Of a DNA stretch of 64,000 nucleotides, positions 35,126 to 46,809 are shown in pieces. Both the position numbers and the translations under genes were made by a program. Origin of the DNA: Metallyticus violacea. Lineage: Eukaryota; Arthropoda; Insecta; Mantodea; Metallyticidae. The notes beneath the pieces were generated by a model. That model was not told the DNA's origin. It was given only the letters and a program-made list of their open reading frames with translations, and ran no database searches. How positions within the stretch are numbered: the first letter of the stretch is position 1; every line of letters starts with the position of its first letter. The stretch lies in assembly GCA_030762175.1 (NCBI GenBank), contig CM060846.1, positions 181,041,041 to 181,105,040 on the forward strand. Direction: 5' to 3'.

Positions 35126-38100
35126 TAAATAAATATTAAGCGACCCGACTTTATTCATTATAGTTTTGTATCAAGTATAGAGCTTCAGTACAAGTTCTAC
35201 CTCCATGCCTAGTTCTATTGGAAGGTACTTGGGAAATGTAATTAAAGATGTATAAGTGGCGTATTAGTTGATCACAGCTAGTGTAGAAATATGCTACTAC
35301 ACATTTTCGTTCCAGAACTAATAATTCTCTAAGTAGGGTAATGCAATTAAAAAGAAACCCCTTATTTGTAACTGAACTGTAATATTTAATTTTATTTTAA
35401 AATAAACTAAAGATTCGAATGATAGCTGACCTTACCCATACATCTTTAGCTATGAACATGCGGAATGAAAAGTTTCCAAAATTGTTCAATGATATGCATT
35501 GAACATAATTTGTGAAATAAAACGTTTGAAAGAAAATGCTATTTTATCTTTTTTAAATGATATTGACAGATTTCCCTTCTTTGTGGTGCATACGTTTTGG
35601 AACCTGGGTAAAAAGATAAGTGTAGTTTCCGTTGAAAAATGTATATAGTTTCTGACGGATCTTTTTTTCAGTGTTTTGGATTTGTTTGGTAGAGTCAAAA
35701 ATTTTAATCCCATAAATATAATTCACTGATAGTAATTTCGGGAACCTACTCGGAATTATATTCATAAGAGCTCTGTCATGTTTGCATACTTTTCGAATTT
35801 CATTCAAAGGAACATCAGCCGTAAAGACTATGGCAGAGCCCTTGGTGGAAAAACGTTATACTTCCTTCCTGTTAAGTATGTAAAAAGGCATAGATCAAAC
35901 TCGCCTAACTTTGAGCTTTTAAAACATAAACAAGTGGTACTATCATTCACTCGCCACTCACGATGCACCATAAATCAGCTATCTCATCATGGAAGGGAAC
36001 TTCGTGAATCTGAATAAGATTTTCTGAGAACCAAAATATTTGTTGAACTTGCAAAAGCACGGTGGTGGAATTATACTTAATGCTAAATTGAAAAATAAAA
36101 TTTTGGGGGTTCATTCTTTATAAAATAGATTATTCTAAATTCAATACCAAATCTGGGTTTAAGTTTTGGACCACCCAGATGTAGCTTTTGGTCACAGTAA
36201 TTTTGTACGACTTTAGCATTGACCACTTTATAGCACATTTCTAAACTCCTGTTTGTTGACCAAAGATATTTTCTAGAATACTTTTCCAAGCTAGTCATCT
36301 GCAGCTTCTTTGGTAATATATTCGTACGTTAAACTATTGGTCTTAAGTAGGCTGAACTCTTCGCATCTCCTGAAGAGTATTATGAAGATGATGAATCACT
36401 TTCTGATTAGGAACTATAGCGCGGTTCCAAACGTGTTTGAGTTTGCCAACCGTATTAATACACAAGAATTATGGAAGAACTTGCTATTTATAAGAAAACT
36501 TATTATAAAGCATAACCTTTTTGCTGTTACATACACACGTTCAGTTCGCAAAATCACTGCAAGGTAAGTCGCTCGCTTACTTTCATGAACGTCTGCCTGA
36601 AATTTCGCAATCACGTAGTTTGAGATAACAAGTGCAACAGATCAGCAAAGTTCATTTAATACTACACAATTTTGCTTCAAACATTAAGTTTTACTACGTT
36701 AAGAATGAATAGAAAAACATTTATCTGGAACACAACCATAGTACAGTAGATCAAAGGTTCCAAATAGGCAGCTAATAAAGAGTAGGCAAACGGGAAACAA
36801 AGCCCGTCGAAAACTTTAGTGACAGGCTTAAGCAATGATGATATTTGTTTTATTTTGCACCGAAATTTATTTAAAAATGCAAGGATATAGAAAGAGAACT
36901 AAAAACAGTACGAATATTTAAAAAGGAAGTATTGTGTATACTAATGTTAATTTATTTTTAATCGAGATAATATAAATTATTTTAATATGTGTTAGAACTG
37001 AAGCACGTTGGCCTAAAGTTATTCCCAGGTAGTATTTAACTAATAGAAATTTCATGGTAATTATTCGTATTTTTTTTCGTTGCAACAGAGCAGATAATAT
37101 TTTCCTTCACGCCTTAGTGGACTTCTGACTCGAATATGCTATTAATTAAAATGGCGTAAAGTGATAAACGAGTTACCAATGAGCTAATACAAAATTAAGG
37201 TTCAGTTCATAACCACGTTTAGATCAGAGATTTGCATAATGTCTAAACAATAAAACTAATGTAGAATCAATTACACAAATGGAATATCGTAGACCAATAG
37301 TAGAATGAAATATAGGACAAATTAAAAGAATAAAGACATATGAAAAGTAAATACTAAAGATCTCAATAAATCTACTCGAAAATAGGATAAATTGGAAAAA
37401 GCAAACTGAAAAAATGACAATAATCAGGGCTTCTATTAAACCACTCATCTATCAGTACCAAAGTAGGAGAAATACAGAAACATTTAGGAAAATTATATGA
37501 AACCTGATCAGGGTAAAATAAAAACTGTAAAATACTAAAAGCAGATATAACTAAAAGAGAAGAAAGAAAGAATTAAATGTTAATTCATTGATTCATTATT
37601 GCAAAGATCTCCATAGGTAAATACAGAAATTTGAAATGTTATAATTCCGGTTTTAGTATTCGGAACAATTTGCCTTAAGGTAAGGCTGGGGCGACCAATA
37701 AGCCACATAAGTGCCTAAGTGCTGTTATAAATCCACCAGGGCGTTTATAGTGCTAGCGATTGAAGACAGATGCAAGCGGGCAGGCTATCAAGTTTTCTTG
37801 CTCACGTGACACTGAAAAGGGTAGGCGGCTTCATCTCCGTCACAAATATTATATTACCTTGTCAAGAGCAGACAAAGCTGACCGACAAAAATTCTCCTGC
37901 TCTTTCAACTCAGGTCCTAAAAGAAGAGAAAAAACGATAGAGTGAGAACCAAAGATAGAAAGCCCTAGTGAATGAGACTACAGACTTGACTGATCTATGG
38001 ACCGAAACACTTTTGTCTGCATATCAGCTGAAATGGAAGCAGAAACTTTCAAATCAACTACGACGTAATGAATAAAACGAGCAGCAGGCAAAAATAAACG

Positions 38101-40058
38101 AAAGTTTTTAAAAGATAATAGCATGTCATAAGAAAGAACAATTGTCATTTAGGTTTATTTTGGTAAGGATACGCTGCCTGTAAAAATAGAATAGCGATTT
38201 TTTGCGAAATGAGATGCTTTTTTTGGAAAGTATTGAAGTTTGACATACACTAACAAGCGGCGTGAGAAGATATGAATAACTGTGGACTAGACAGCCAGTT
38301 TAAAATATTACCAATACCATTACAATAGGTTTTTTGCAGCGATCTGTTCCAAAATGTGCTTGGTTCCATTCATCGTTATCATCTTTAAGAAATACTTTCT
38401 TTGAACGTTTGTACATAGTTTGTAAAGTTAAGCCTTCAATATTAGGAAATGACTATCGGATTCCTTTGGTTAGGTAAACTTTAAATGGATAAAAGTAAAC
38501 AGAAGAAGAAGAAGAAAAAAGAACTGAAGAAGAAGATGATGAAAAAATAAAGCATCAGAAAATTTTCAGTAGTAAAGAAATTCTGCAAAATGTGCAATAG
38601 CATATTAGAAGTTCTATCATTTCGTTTCATCTTGTAGTGTGATAAATTGGCATGTGCGAATACTTATGAGTATATACCACATAGTCACTCTTTCCAATTT
38701 TAAATATTGAGTAGCAACTCAATACTTTATTACGCGGCTTAACTCACAATTGGTTCTTCTACAAATGTGCAGTTTTATAACGATATGTTTGTATTTTTTT
38801 TTCAGAATAAGCATTTAAATTCCTGTAGCTGTCCGTTCTTAGCGAACGGTTGTTAGTATGTGTAAATTCAATAACCTGAAAATCGGGACTGATTTCACAT
38901 TACAAGTCTTGCTCTTGCATCTAATAACTCAGGATAGATATTTTTAAGAGCATTAGGGATTGTGAAACCCAGTCCAAGATTTAATTAGCGAACACGAGAG
39001 TACAATTTTCTCGTGTTGAAATGTGAACGTTATCTTCAGGATTAATTCGAGTTGTTCCGGCGAAAGGTTATTACAATATTTACTGTATAATGAATTGAAG
39101 ACAATTCTTAGGCAGTCCATATATCAGTTTAAACGATTGTTGAAGGACATCATGCACTTTGATAACGTAGGCTAATGTGCTGAAATTATTTAACTAATGA
39201 AACAAGGAATGAGATATAATTTAAATTTTCTTCGTGATTGAAGTAAGATTTTGCGTAAGCCCCTACGCATATAAGTATATTGCAAAAAATGAATGATAAA
39301 GCAGCACTTTGAATGTAAAGTTAGTAAAAATAATTGAGCTTTTGATTTTGCTCCTTAGTATCGAGCATTTGTGTGTTCTGTATATTTGCATTCTGGTCAT
39401 AATTGTTTTTCCATAATGGATGCTTATCCAACAGGTTCTAACTTACTTGGTCTCTTCTCATTCCATGAAGTTTAAATAATTCATTTATTAGCTACTTAGA
39501 GTAAAAAGAGAATATTCCGAAACATGTTGCATTTTCACACGTAACAAAAGAGAAAACTTGTTAAAATTAATGAGAAAAAATTTAGCATTTAAGACTCCAA
39601 AAGCAATTATATGTTCAAGTTTTAGAAATTACAGTTGTAAATTTTCACCAATTCACCGATGTTCCATATAGCTGAAAACTTAAAAAATAAAATATAATAA
39701 TAATATTAATAATAATAATAATAATAAAAATTAAAATTAAAATGTACCATATTCGATTCTTCTTTCAAACAGATATTTCAATATATTTTCAATTATCTTA
39801 GTAATTCAGTAAAACTATCATGAGATAAAATTGAATGAAAATTAGAATCCTTTGAGTAATTAGTTTCCATTTATATCGTTAACAATTTAATTGGAATTTG
39901 AGATTTTTATTATAAAATAAGAAGTTCTCAACCTTCTCTGGCACAGCTAGAAAAGTATCAGCCATCTAAGAACAACTTTTCTAAAATTTGTCAAGGTTTA
40001 AGTATATTTAATAACACATTTTATATAGCTACATATTATATAATAACAGTACAGGCTA
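35126..40058. other. AT-rich DNA without supported genes
   Basis: Overlapping open frames on both strands at 35.49-36.6 kb lack family signatures. Purine-rich (GAA)n-like tracts occur at 38.50-38.56 kb. Confidence 0.45.
39690..39728. repeat. (AAT)n microsatellite
   Basis: AATAATAAT repeats with one ATTAAT interruption. Confidence 0.85.
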
Positions 40059-41216
40059 CAGGCTCAAAAATATTCAGCAAAATATTTATATAATTTAACT
40101 ACATGTTTAAACATTTGTTGATACATACTTTCAACGATGAAAAACTTTCGTGATATAATTTACTCGTCCAGTAACTTTTATGTTGCATCCTCGCATCTCA
40201 GCAAGTTATGACTCTACTGTGGTATGATTAACAATTTACACAGCGCGTATTCCTTGTTCATAAATACTTGTAAAATGGCTTATCTAAAGCTTACCAGACC
40301 GCATTTCAAGCTGAATTGGGCAAAAAACATGCACAATAAGAGTGTTTCATCCAGAAACTGGTTAAAATATAGAGGCAGCAAGACACCTTCTCACTCAACG
40401 TTCAGCATTTACTCAACACTCAAATTTTCCTGAAGCACAATAATCGATGTAAAGGAGCGATTGATTATTGGCTATAGAACCAAAATAATTATGAAGACTT
40501 TGCAAAGGGACTAAACTTCCATTTTCCATGTGTCAAAGAATTTCTAAAAAACAAACAAATAAACAAACGAAAGCTTATTTTAAAAATGACGTACCACGAA
40601 AAATGCTCTGTGTTGCTTAATATTTACAGATTTACTCACTCAAAAATCTGAAATTTTGGACGTTACATAGTTTCCAGATGAAACATGAATTATTTAAGCG
40701 GGTACAGGCAAACTAAAAGTACAATGATACACATGATGAACCGTTGTATTGATGAAAAATCGAAGTGTGATGTGGCGTTTCGTATAGAATTATTGGTCCT
40801 ACTTTCCGTTTTGAATAAAGTCACGATGGAATACTACTTGCAAATGTCCAATTAGTCTGGCGGATGGATATCACCAACAAGATGATGCAACATGTTACAT
40901 AACATGTACCAGGGGGCTAGAAATTTATATTTGTAGAATTAGAGCTTTCTCAAAAATTCTTTGGTCACCTAGATCAAAGGCCTCCCGATATCTTTACTAT
41001 TATAAGCCCAGACTAAAGCCTTTGATTGCCAACTTCGGGAGAAGAAACACATAATTTGCAGAAAGTCATACAAAAGTGTTTGGATGTAAGAGGAAGCCAT
41101 TTTCAGCATATATAATTAACAGGTTCTATTTTGTATCTTTGAAGGCCTGTGTATGTAAAATTTCAAGACGCTGTATAAATAACATACATCATTATGGACA
41201 ATAATTTGATGCCTCG
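40059..41216 (+). mobile_element. Mariner-family element relic, about 1.16 kb, TIRs and TA flanks
   Basis: The element is bounded by TA at 40057-40058 and 41217-41218. The left end reads CAGGCTCAAAAATATTC and the reverse complement of the right end reads CGAGGCATCAAATTATTG, giving imperfect inverted repeats. Between them a decayed transposase is readable on the plus strand in shifting frames: an HTH-like FQAELGKK region near 40.3 kb, a first catalytic Asp in FPDETW near 40.68 kb, a second in YHQQDDATCY near 40.88 kb, and a C-terminal QKCLDVRGSHFQHI ending near 41.11 kb. Many stops and frameshifts show it is long dead. It is homologous to the inverted element at 32946-34026. Confidence 0.75.
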
Positions 41217-41825
41217 TACGCGAGAATCAAACCGTTATAACGGTCAAAATAAATCACCTCAATAAGAAAGGAAAAGAGATGTGTTTCTAAAAACGGAAGT
41301 AATTCATTAGGTTGTTCTGGCGATAAAACAAATTGAGGGAAGAAACCGTTGTTCATATTATATGAGAAAGATGACGATAATTACAATATCTACACATCAT
41401 GCTTTAAATGGTGTACATAATTCCTTTTGCTCAAGTATAACGCATTTGTCAAATAGATGAATATATTAATTAACTTTTTGTACTTAATTATATGCTAATT
41501 GATAAGGATTTCAATTCTACGCATTGGAATGAATTAATGATTTTGCAAAAGAGCTCGGAGTACATTGACTCCTAATGATGCTTAGCATTCACAATTTGGG
41601 ATCTAGGAAAAACTGCAGAATAAGGCCATTCAGAAATATCTATTGGGCCTCGTGCATACGAATTCCGAACCAAATCAGAAAATATTTCCATTTTACGTTC
41701 CTACACTTGTAACGGAATCTCCAAATTGCACACTCGCCCGAAAATTCAGATATTTTCATTTGCAACTCGCCTTTTAAACCGCACAGCTCCCTTACCGCTT
41801 AACCATTCTCAGGACTGGACACCAG

Positions 41826-41868
41826 GTGATGACTTTAGATGTTAAAGAGGGTCCGTAAATATACTAAA
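41826..41868 (+). repeat. SINE-B tail fragment
   Basis: GATGACTTTAGATGTTAAAG, GGTCCGTAAATATACTAAAC matches the end of SINE-B only. Confidence 0.6.
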
Positions 41869-42069
41869 CCAAGTATACCATACAGTAGTATAGATGTACG
41901 ACTTAGTAAGCATGGTTAAAACATATGACTTAGTTGAACATTTGTGGAAGAAATTTATATGATGTGACTTAAAATGATTATTTTGCCTTGTTTAATTGGG
42001 TAATTTTCTCTGGATGGATTGCTTGCTTCGTGTGATGTTTCTTACATTCACATTATTCATTTTATCGTC

Positions 42070-42308
42070 ACGTTTGGCCGAGACGTTAAGGCACGGATTC
42101 GTTAGCGGGGTTCGATTCCCAATAAGGCTGAGGTTTTTTCAGGTTTTCCTCAGTCCGCAAAAATGGCAAATGCCGTGGAGGTACCCTAAGCTTAGGCCTG
42201 GAACGTTTCCTTCCTTAAAAAATCCTTTCCTAGTATATATAATTTCATCTCATGTATCACCAGTGTACAGCCTGTGGTGCCTCAGTCATAAAAACAGACG
42301 TTAAACCT
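42070..42308 (+). mobile_element. SINE-A copy, plus strand
   Basis: Head TTGGCCGAGACGTTAAGGC and GGGTTCGATTCCC, body AAATGGCAAATGCCGTGGAG and TACCCTAAGCTTAGGCCTGG, tail GGTGCCTCAGTCATAAAAAC and GACGTTAAACC, then an A run. It lies directly beside the MULE transposase remnant. Confidence 0.87.
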
Positions 42309-42342
42309 TTTTCAAAAAAAAAAACTATTAAAAATGTACTAT

Positions 42343-42790
42343 TCATTTTTGCTTAACACGTGATTTGTACTCACTGATTGCTTCTAATAATTTAAATGTG
42401 TTAATCTGTGAATGATACAGCGTGTCGTTTAACTTTGAATGCATACTTTCGCAAGTATTCGTCGTTCGTGTCAAATAATACGAAAATTCGCTCATAATGA
42501 TAATGAAATTCAGAATCGATGTAATTTTCAAAACATTAATGTGAGAAATTCCATAAAGTTTCGAGTCTGTTTGAGAGACCATAATATTGGTACCGAAGTG
42601 ATTATCAACCCCATCAGGTGGGAGTAAAGGAAACTCAAAGAATGTCTTTAATAAAGCAGAAATGTCACTCTGGCTAGTACAGCCGTTTCAACATCCAAAG
42701 TTTTCATTTTCCGAAAATCAGATCTAACCAAGATGGAAGTGACACGTTATCAGAGATATAGTTGACCAAACATCGAGTAAAATAAAGTGA
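42343..42790 (-). pseudogene. MULE-type transposase C-terminal relic
   Basis: Minus-strand readings are CHFHLG (about 42.73 kb), FFEFPLLPPDGVDNHFGTNI (42.6-42.65 kb), then the open segment ending SYYLTRTTNTCESMHSKLND, TLYHSQINTFKLLEAI. CRFHLGQ, LPLLPPxEV and RTTNxCESFHSKLN...HPNIF in that order are the C-terminal signature of Mutator-like (MULE) transposases in animals. There is a frameshift between the parts. Possible further remnants up to about 43.25 kb are too decayed to call. Confidence 0.68.
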
Positions 42791-43445
42791 TTATACAACT
42801 TTAAAGTGAACATAAACAGCCCTTGGGGAAAAACATTTCTAAATGGTTCCTTGAATGTTGAAGGGCTGTTTTGTATGTATAAAGAGACAGGCTTCAAAAT
42901 AATATAATAATGTACCGATCGATATGTATAATTCTTAAAATCATGAATCACAAAATATTGTTAAAAAGGAAGGGACAATTTGAAAATGTTCACTCAAACG
43001 ATTGCATTACACTGGTATAAGAACGTCAAGATTTCAAGGTCGTTAGCCTTACAATGGATGTCATTAAGTGTAGTTGTAAGTTCTTCATACAATAATCAGA
43101 TAAAATCATCCGATATCTTCGTTCGTTGCTTAGGGCGAAATTTCATGCTAGCAATGTTCGCATTCATTCTAATAAGAAGATCTCGAATATTTAAGCTGCC
43201 CACGCATAATTTGTTCAGTAGCTTTAATTTTCAAACAGTTGTTCCCCGCCTGTCTTAGAATGAAATGGGTACCGCCGGGTTCACGAGATGTATTCTGTTT
43301 ACGAGTTATAATCCTTATATCAAGTATACTTCACAAATCTTTTTAGAGTACGACAATTGTTGAATTTAGTTCCTTAAAATTGGATGAAAATGAAACTTAC
43401 CCTCTATAATACGTGGCTGCTTCCCTTTCTCACTGAGTATAGTCG

Positions 43446-43612
43446 CCACTGGTGGTGTAGTAGTAACCATACTTGCCTACTAAACTCAAGGTCGCTGGTT
43501 CGATCCCGGTCAGGACTGATGGATTTTTTGGGCGTAAAATGCTAAGTATGGCTTCCTTCAGAGGAGAATTAAAGCCGTGGGTCTCGTGTCATAGATTGAA
43601 GCCGGAAATAAG
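43446..43612 (+). mobile_element. SINE-B copy, 3'-truncated
   Basis: Head (GGTGGTGTAGTAGTAACC, GGTTCGATCCCGG) and the first half of the body (TGCTAAGTATGGCTTCCTTC, AAGCCGTGGGTCTCGTG) are present. The 3' half is lost. It lies about 300 bp downstream of the SDR stop codon. Confidence 0.82.
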
Positions 43613-43914
43613 GCTGCCTTTATTAATTTAATAACTTGAGGCTGCAGAGTTATATTTCTAAATGCATTAGATTTGATAAGGATAATTATTATAATACTTC
43701 TTAGGCTTTCACGGCCGGTGTTGTCATTAAAACAATTGAATTCTCCCGGGCTGTTTTGCCGTGGTCCATGGTTTAAATTACTACCAATTCTTACTAAAAA
43801 CTATAAATTTATACACAACATTTAACCATATTTGTTAATTAATTAAAAACAAAAATATATTTCTGACACATGACATCTTACAATTTAAAAAAAAAGTATG
43901 AACTCACAATCATA

Positions 43915-44709
43915 CTAATCTAGTACTGATCCAAAACTGTGTATTTTAAGAAGGGACAGCATCACTGTCCATAGTTTGTCCTGAATGTCTTGAGAGCTTG
44001 CCGATGTACTAACATGAGTTTCTCGACAGTTGCTGACGTACGCTCCGCCATGTCCCTCCAGTGATAGTGACACAGACGCATGAACTACTGATATAGCACC
44101 TTGCTCTGGAGTCTTAAATATAAGATGAGGTACCCATGGTGCATATGTTTTAAGAAACGTACCATTAAACAGATCTGTATTCACAATGCCTGGATGGACT
44201 GCATGAGCTTGAATTGGAAGATCATGTTTCCTAAACTTCTCTTCAAGTGATTTTGTGAATATTATTTGTGCCAATTTTGACTGGGCATATGCTGCACTTG
44301 GTATATAATGAGAACTCATATATAGGTCATCAAAATGAATGGATCCTGCCAAGTGTGCACATGAGGAGACATTTATTATTCGTGAATTTGTGCATCTTTG
44401 TCTTCCTGCTGCCAGTAATGCAGGAATCAGCAGATGAGTCAAATAACAATGTCCTAGGTAGTTTATAGCAAAGTGCGACTCAAAGCCATCAACAGTTAAT
44501 GAAAATGGCACAAACATTACTCCAGCATTATTTATTAATACATCTATCTTTGGGAAGCGCTCAGTTATAATCTTAATAAATGTTTTAATGGATAAAATTG
44601 ATGCCATATCAAGCCTGTAGCATACAACTTCACCAGTTAAAATGCCACATGCCCTTATCCTTTCAACTTTGGGGAAAATGCCCAAAATCCTTTCAAATTC
44701 CTTTGGCAC
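43915..44709 (-). CDS. SDR family oxidoreductase, DHRSX-like, C-terminal exon (5' part missing)
   Basis: An uninterrupted 264-codon frame ending in TAG encodes the C-terminal four fifths of a classical short-chain dehydrogenase/reductase, an NAD(P)(H)-dependent oxidoreductase fold. Numbering from the first codon, visible SDR landmarks are LDMAS (33-37), NNAGVM (60-65), catalytic Asn in NYLGH (83-87), Ser pair in NVSS (113-116), YAQSK with catalytic Tyr141 and Lys145, and HPGIVNTD (172-179). FKTPEQGA (198-205), GGAYVSN (221-227) and the DGFESHF / AAYAQSKLA wording fit the DHRSX/retinol-dehydrogenase-like branch best. The TGxxxGxG cofactor loop is absent, so this is not the whole protein. The first codon is GTG, not ATG, and lies directly after a TTTTAG acceptor, so it is read as an exon start. 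The long single exon could belong to an ordinary intron-containing gene or to a retrocopy. Substrate cannot be inferred. Confidence 0.87.
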   Translation of the reverse strand: MPKEFERILGIFPKVERIRACGILTGEVVCYRLDMASILSIKTFIKIITERFPKIDVLINNAGVMFVPFSLTVDGFESHFAINYLGHCYLTHLLIPALLAAGRQRCTNSRIINVSSCAHLAGSIHFDDLYMSSHYIPSAAYAQSKLAQIIFTKSLEEKFRKHDLPIQAHAVHPGIVNTDLFNGTFLKTYAPWVPHLIFKTPEQGAISVVHASVSLSLEGHGGAYVSNCRETHVSTSASSQDIQDKLWTVMLSLLKIHSFGSVLD

Positions 44710-44848
44710 CTAAAATGTAGTAATATATTTCATAGCCAATTTCAGCAAAGAACTTCCTAATGGAGATCTTTTTATTCCATAAGTAAATCAAGACGTCACC
44801 AGTGAGCAGCCCGGCCAAACATTGAGACCACGGACACCAGACCAGCAT
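44693..44848 (-). other. Hydrophobic N-terminal-like reading frame abutting the SDR exon
   Basis: A 51-codon ATG frame runs into the SDR exon in a different phase and stops at TGA. It starts with a hydrophobic stretch (WSQCLAGLLTGDVLIYLW, about residues 7-24), followed by basic KK and RK pairs and an aromatic EIYYYIL segment. That is the layout expected for the N-terminal membrane anchor of DHRSX/RDH-type SDRs, which precedes the cofactor-binding domain. An in-frame TAA lies upstream at 44891-44893. No homology to a specific protein is proven and it could be chance intron sequence. Its position, abutting the conserved exon at the AG|GTGCC joint, is the reason to record it. Confidence 0.35.
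44710..44713 (-). promoter_or_regulatory. Putative 3' splice site before the SDR exon
   Basis: On the minus strand the exon is preceded by ACATTTTAG, ending exactly where SDR homology begins. The upstream tract is only moderately pyrimidine-rich. This supports an exon start at 44709 rather than a translation start. The same bases also form AG|GTGCC, which can be read as an exon/exon joint in a spliced and retrocopied transcript. Confidence 0.5.
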
Positions 44849-44893
44849 CCATAACTTTATGCCTACGCCCCCGCACACCCTATAATTCCCTTA

Positions 44894-46809
44894 CGGCTCC
44901 AAGATTTTCGGTACGATAAAGAACCTCAAGCCTGTGTAATACTGCCTTCCGATATGCCACCAGGATCTTATTAAACAAAGTCCAAGCTGTGATGTCCGTC
45001 GACGGACTAACAACTTAATGATGTTCTTCTGTTTAATGCGGTGCTACAATTTCCCCATTCAATCTCGATGGGAAGGGATGTTATATTGAGATAATAGGCG
45101 TCTCTTCGGGGAATCGAGCTAGGCCGACTCCTCCAGGAACGATCAGGTGTTTCCAGACGAATATTGAATAACTTAAACAATTCTATTAAAAGTATATGTT
45201 TGTGTTAAAGAGATTTCGTATACATTTGGACGTGGATCATCCAAGCATCAACACTTCTCTCCTGTCTCTGAGTAAATTCAGGGAATTTTATACAATTGTA
45301 CCAAGAAGGGGTAATAATCACCTAATCTAGACATAAGAGTTATTGTTAAACACTTTTTACTACCATGAGGTTGACAGTCACCAGGTCCTGTCATCATTAA
45401 GTTCTAAGAGGTTCATGGTTTGGGTTTGTTAAGCTTAAAACTAAACAATACTTCATCAGTACAATAATTTTCTCTATCTATAACATGCACACGTAGATAT
45501 ATTTTGAGTGGAAAAGAGGGTTGCATTTATTTATGCAAGTGTTTCTCTGAACACCCTTTTAGGTCACGTCACCTTTGGGTAGCAAGACAAGTCACCCTTA
45601 ATATTTATTACATCTACGTCTTACTATGTTTGGGTTTATACAGTATGCTTCACTAACTAGGATATACAGTTTGCTCTTATACAATATCATGTTCTTATTA
45701 TACCTTGCCAACGTTATGATTCCTTTAGTACCACGCTTTCGTTACAAAGCAGACTCCTCATTACAACTGAAAAAGGAGGCCTTTGAGCAAAATTGATCGG
45801 CCGTTTCACGCCCTGATGTGAAGGGGACGCTGATGAAGTGAGATGTTAAAGAGCGACCGTAAATAAACCATATTAACTCACTGTAACATCAATGCATTCA
45901 CCATTTTGCCCCCTAGTTCCACTGTAACTACAGCAAGGCCGTTAGAGGGAGGAAAGGCCAAGGTCTCAAAGGGTGGTGCCACCTTCGTTTGTATATGCGG
46001 CTAAGTACAGTACGATTGTTTTCTTTCTGGCTGCTCATCTGAGCGAGCTAAAAAGTAGTAGGGGTCATCACATACTTGTTGGTGGGAGAGGCGGTGAGAA
46101 CAAGCTATGTTACTGTAACTGTTACAATGGTAAGCATTATTTCGCCTGCAGGGCCTATGAACAACAACTAGCCCATGCACCCTTCCTTTCGTTATCAGAA
46201 TGAGGATGACTCGATGAAATCGCTGTGTAATGTCATCACACCGGTCACCAAGAAAACATTTAACTGTATATTTGTGCCCACAACCCGGATGTTTCCTAAA
46301 ACACCTCCTTTCAGGTGTTGGGGTCCATTCCCAACGTTTTCCAGCTCGTTATGGAACGACGTCCTAGCCAAACGCGCTCCAAAGGTGCATAAATATTGGT
46401 ATTTGAACCGGATGTTACTTCATTTTAATACTCATCAAAACTCCATTGATCAGAGCGTAAGGATGGAAGAATACTTGCATTTCCAAAAAAAATTGTTATA
46501 TGCTGTAAATATCAATATCGGTTTTGTTAATTCCCTAGAATATTAACATCAAAACTAGTGTCAATGAAATTGTCTCTTTGGATAATAAAAGAAATACCCA
46601 TGCATTATAAAATATAACGGAATAAAAACTAATATATTTTAACAGAATTTAACGGATACTTTATTAAGATAGGGCATAATATTGCCTATAAATTATGAAA
46701 AACATATTTAACTCACTCCATTACAAAAAGACGGACATTGTAAACACATTTTCATAATTTTATGTATCCCATTATAGAAAGCGAAATATTTCATAATTTT
46801 ATATCCACG
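44894..46809. other. Upstream side of the SDR exon; no further exon recognised
   Basis: If the SDR gene is intact its cofactor-binding exon should lie at higher coordinates than 44709. I find no TGxxxGIG-encoding stretch here. A possible tRNA-like B-box complement (GGGAATCGAGCTAGGCC, about 45109) hints at another SINE. Confidence 0.45.
45773..45870 (+). repeat. SINE-B 3' fragment
   Basis: GAGGCCTTTGAGCAAAATTG, GGCCGTTTCACGCCC, GAGATGTTAAAGAGCGACCG and TAAATAAACC match the SINE-B 3' third. Another short piece (AAAGAACCTCAAGCC) sits at about 44918. Confidence 0.78.

Noticed and set aside
35486..36017. Overlapping open frames on both strands, 75-84 codons
   Set aside because: No recognisable domain; opposite-strand overlap and Lys/Ile-rich translations are typical of AT-rich non-coding DNA.
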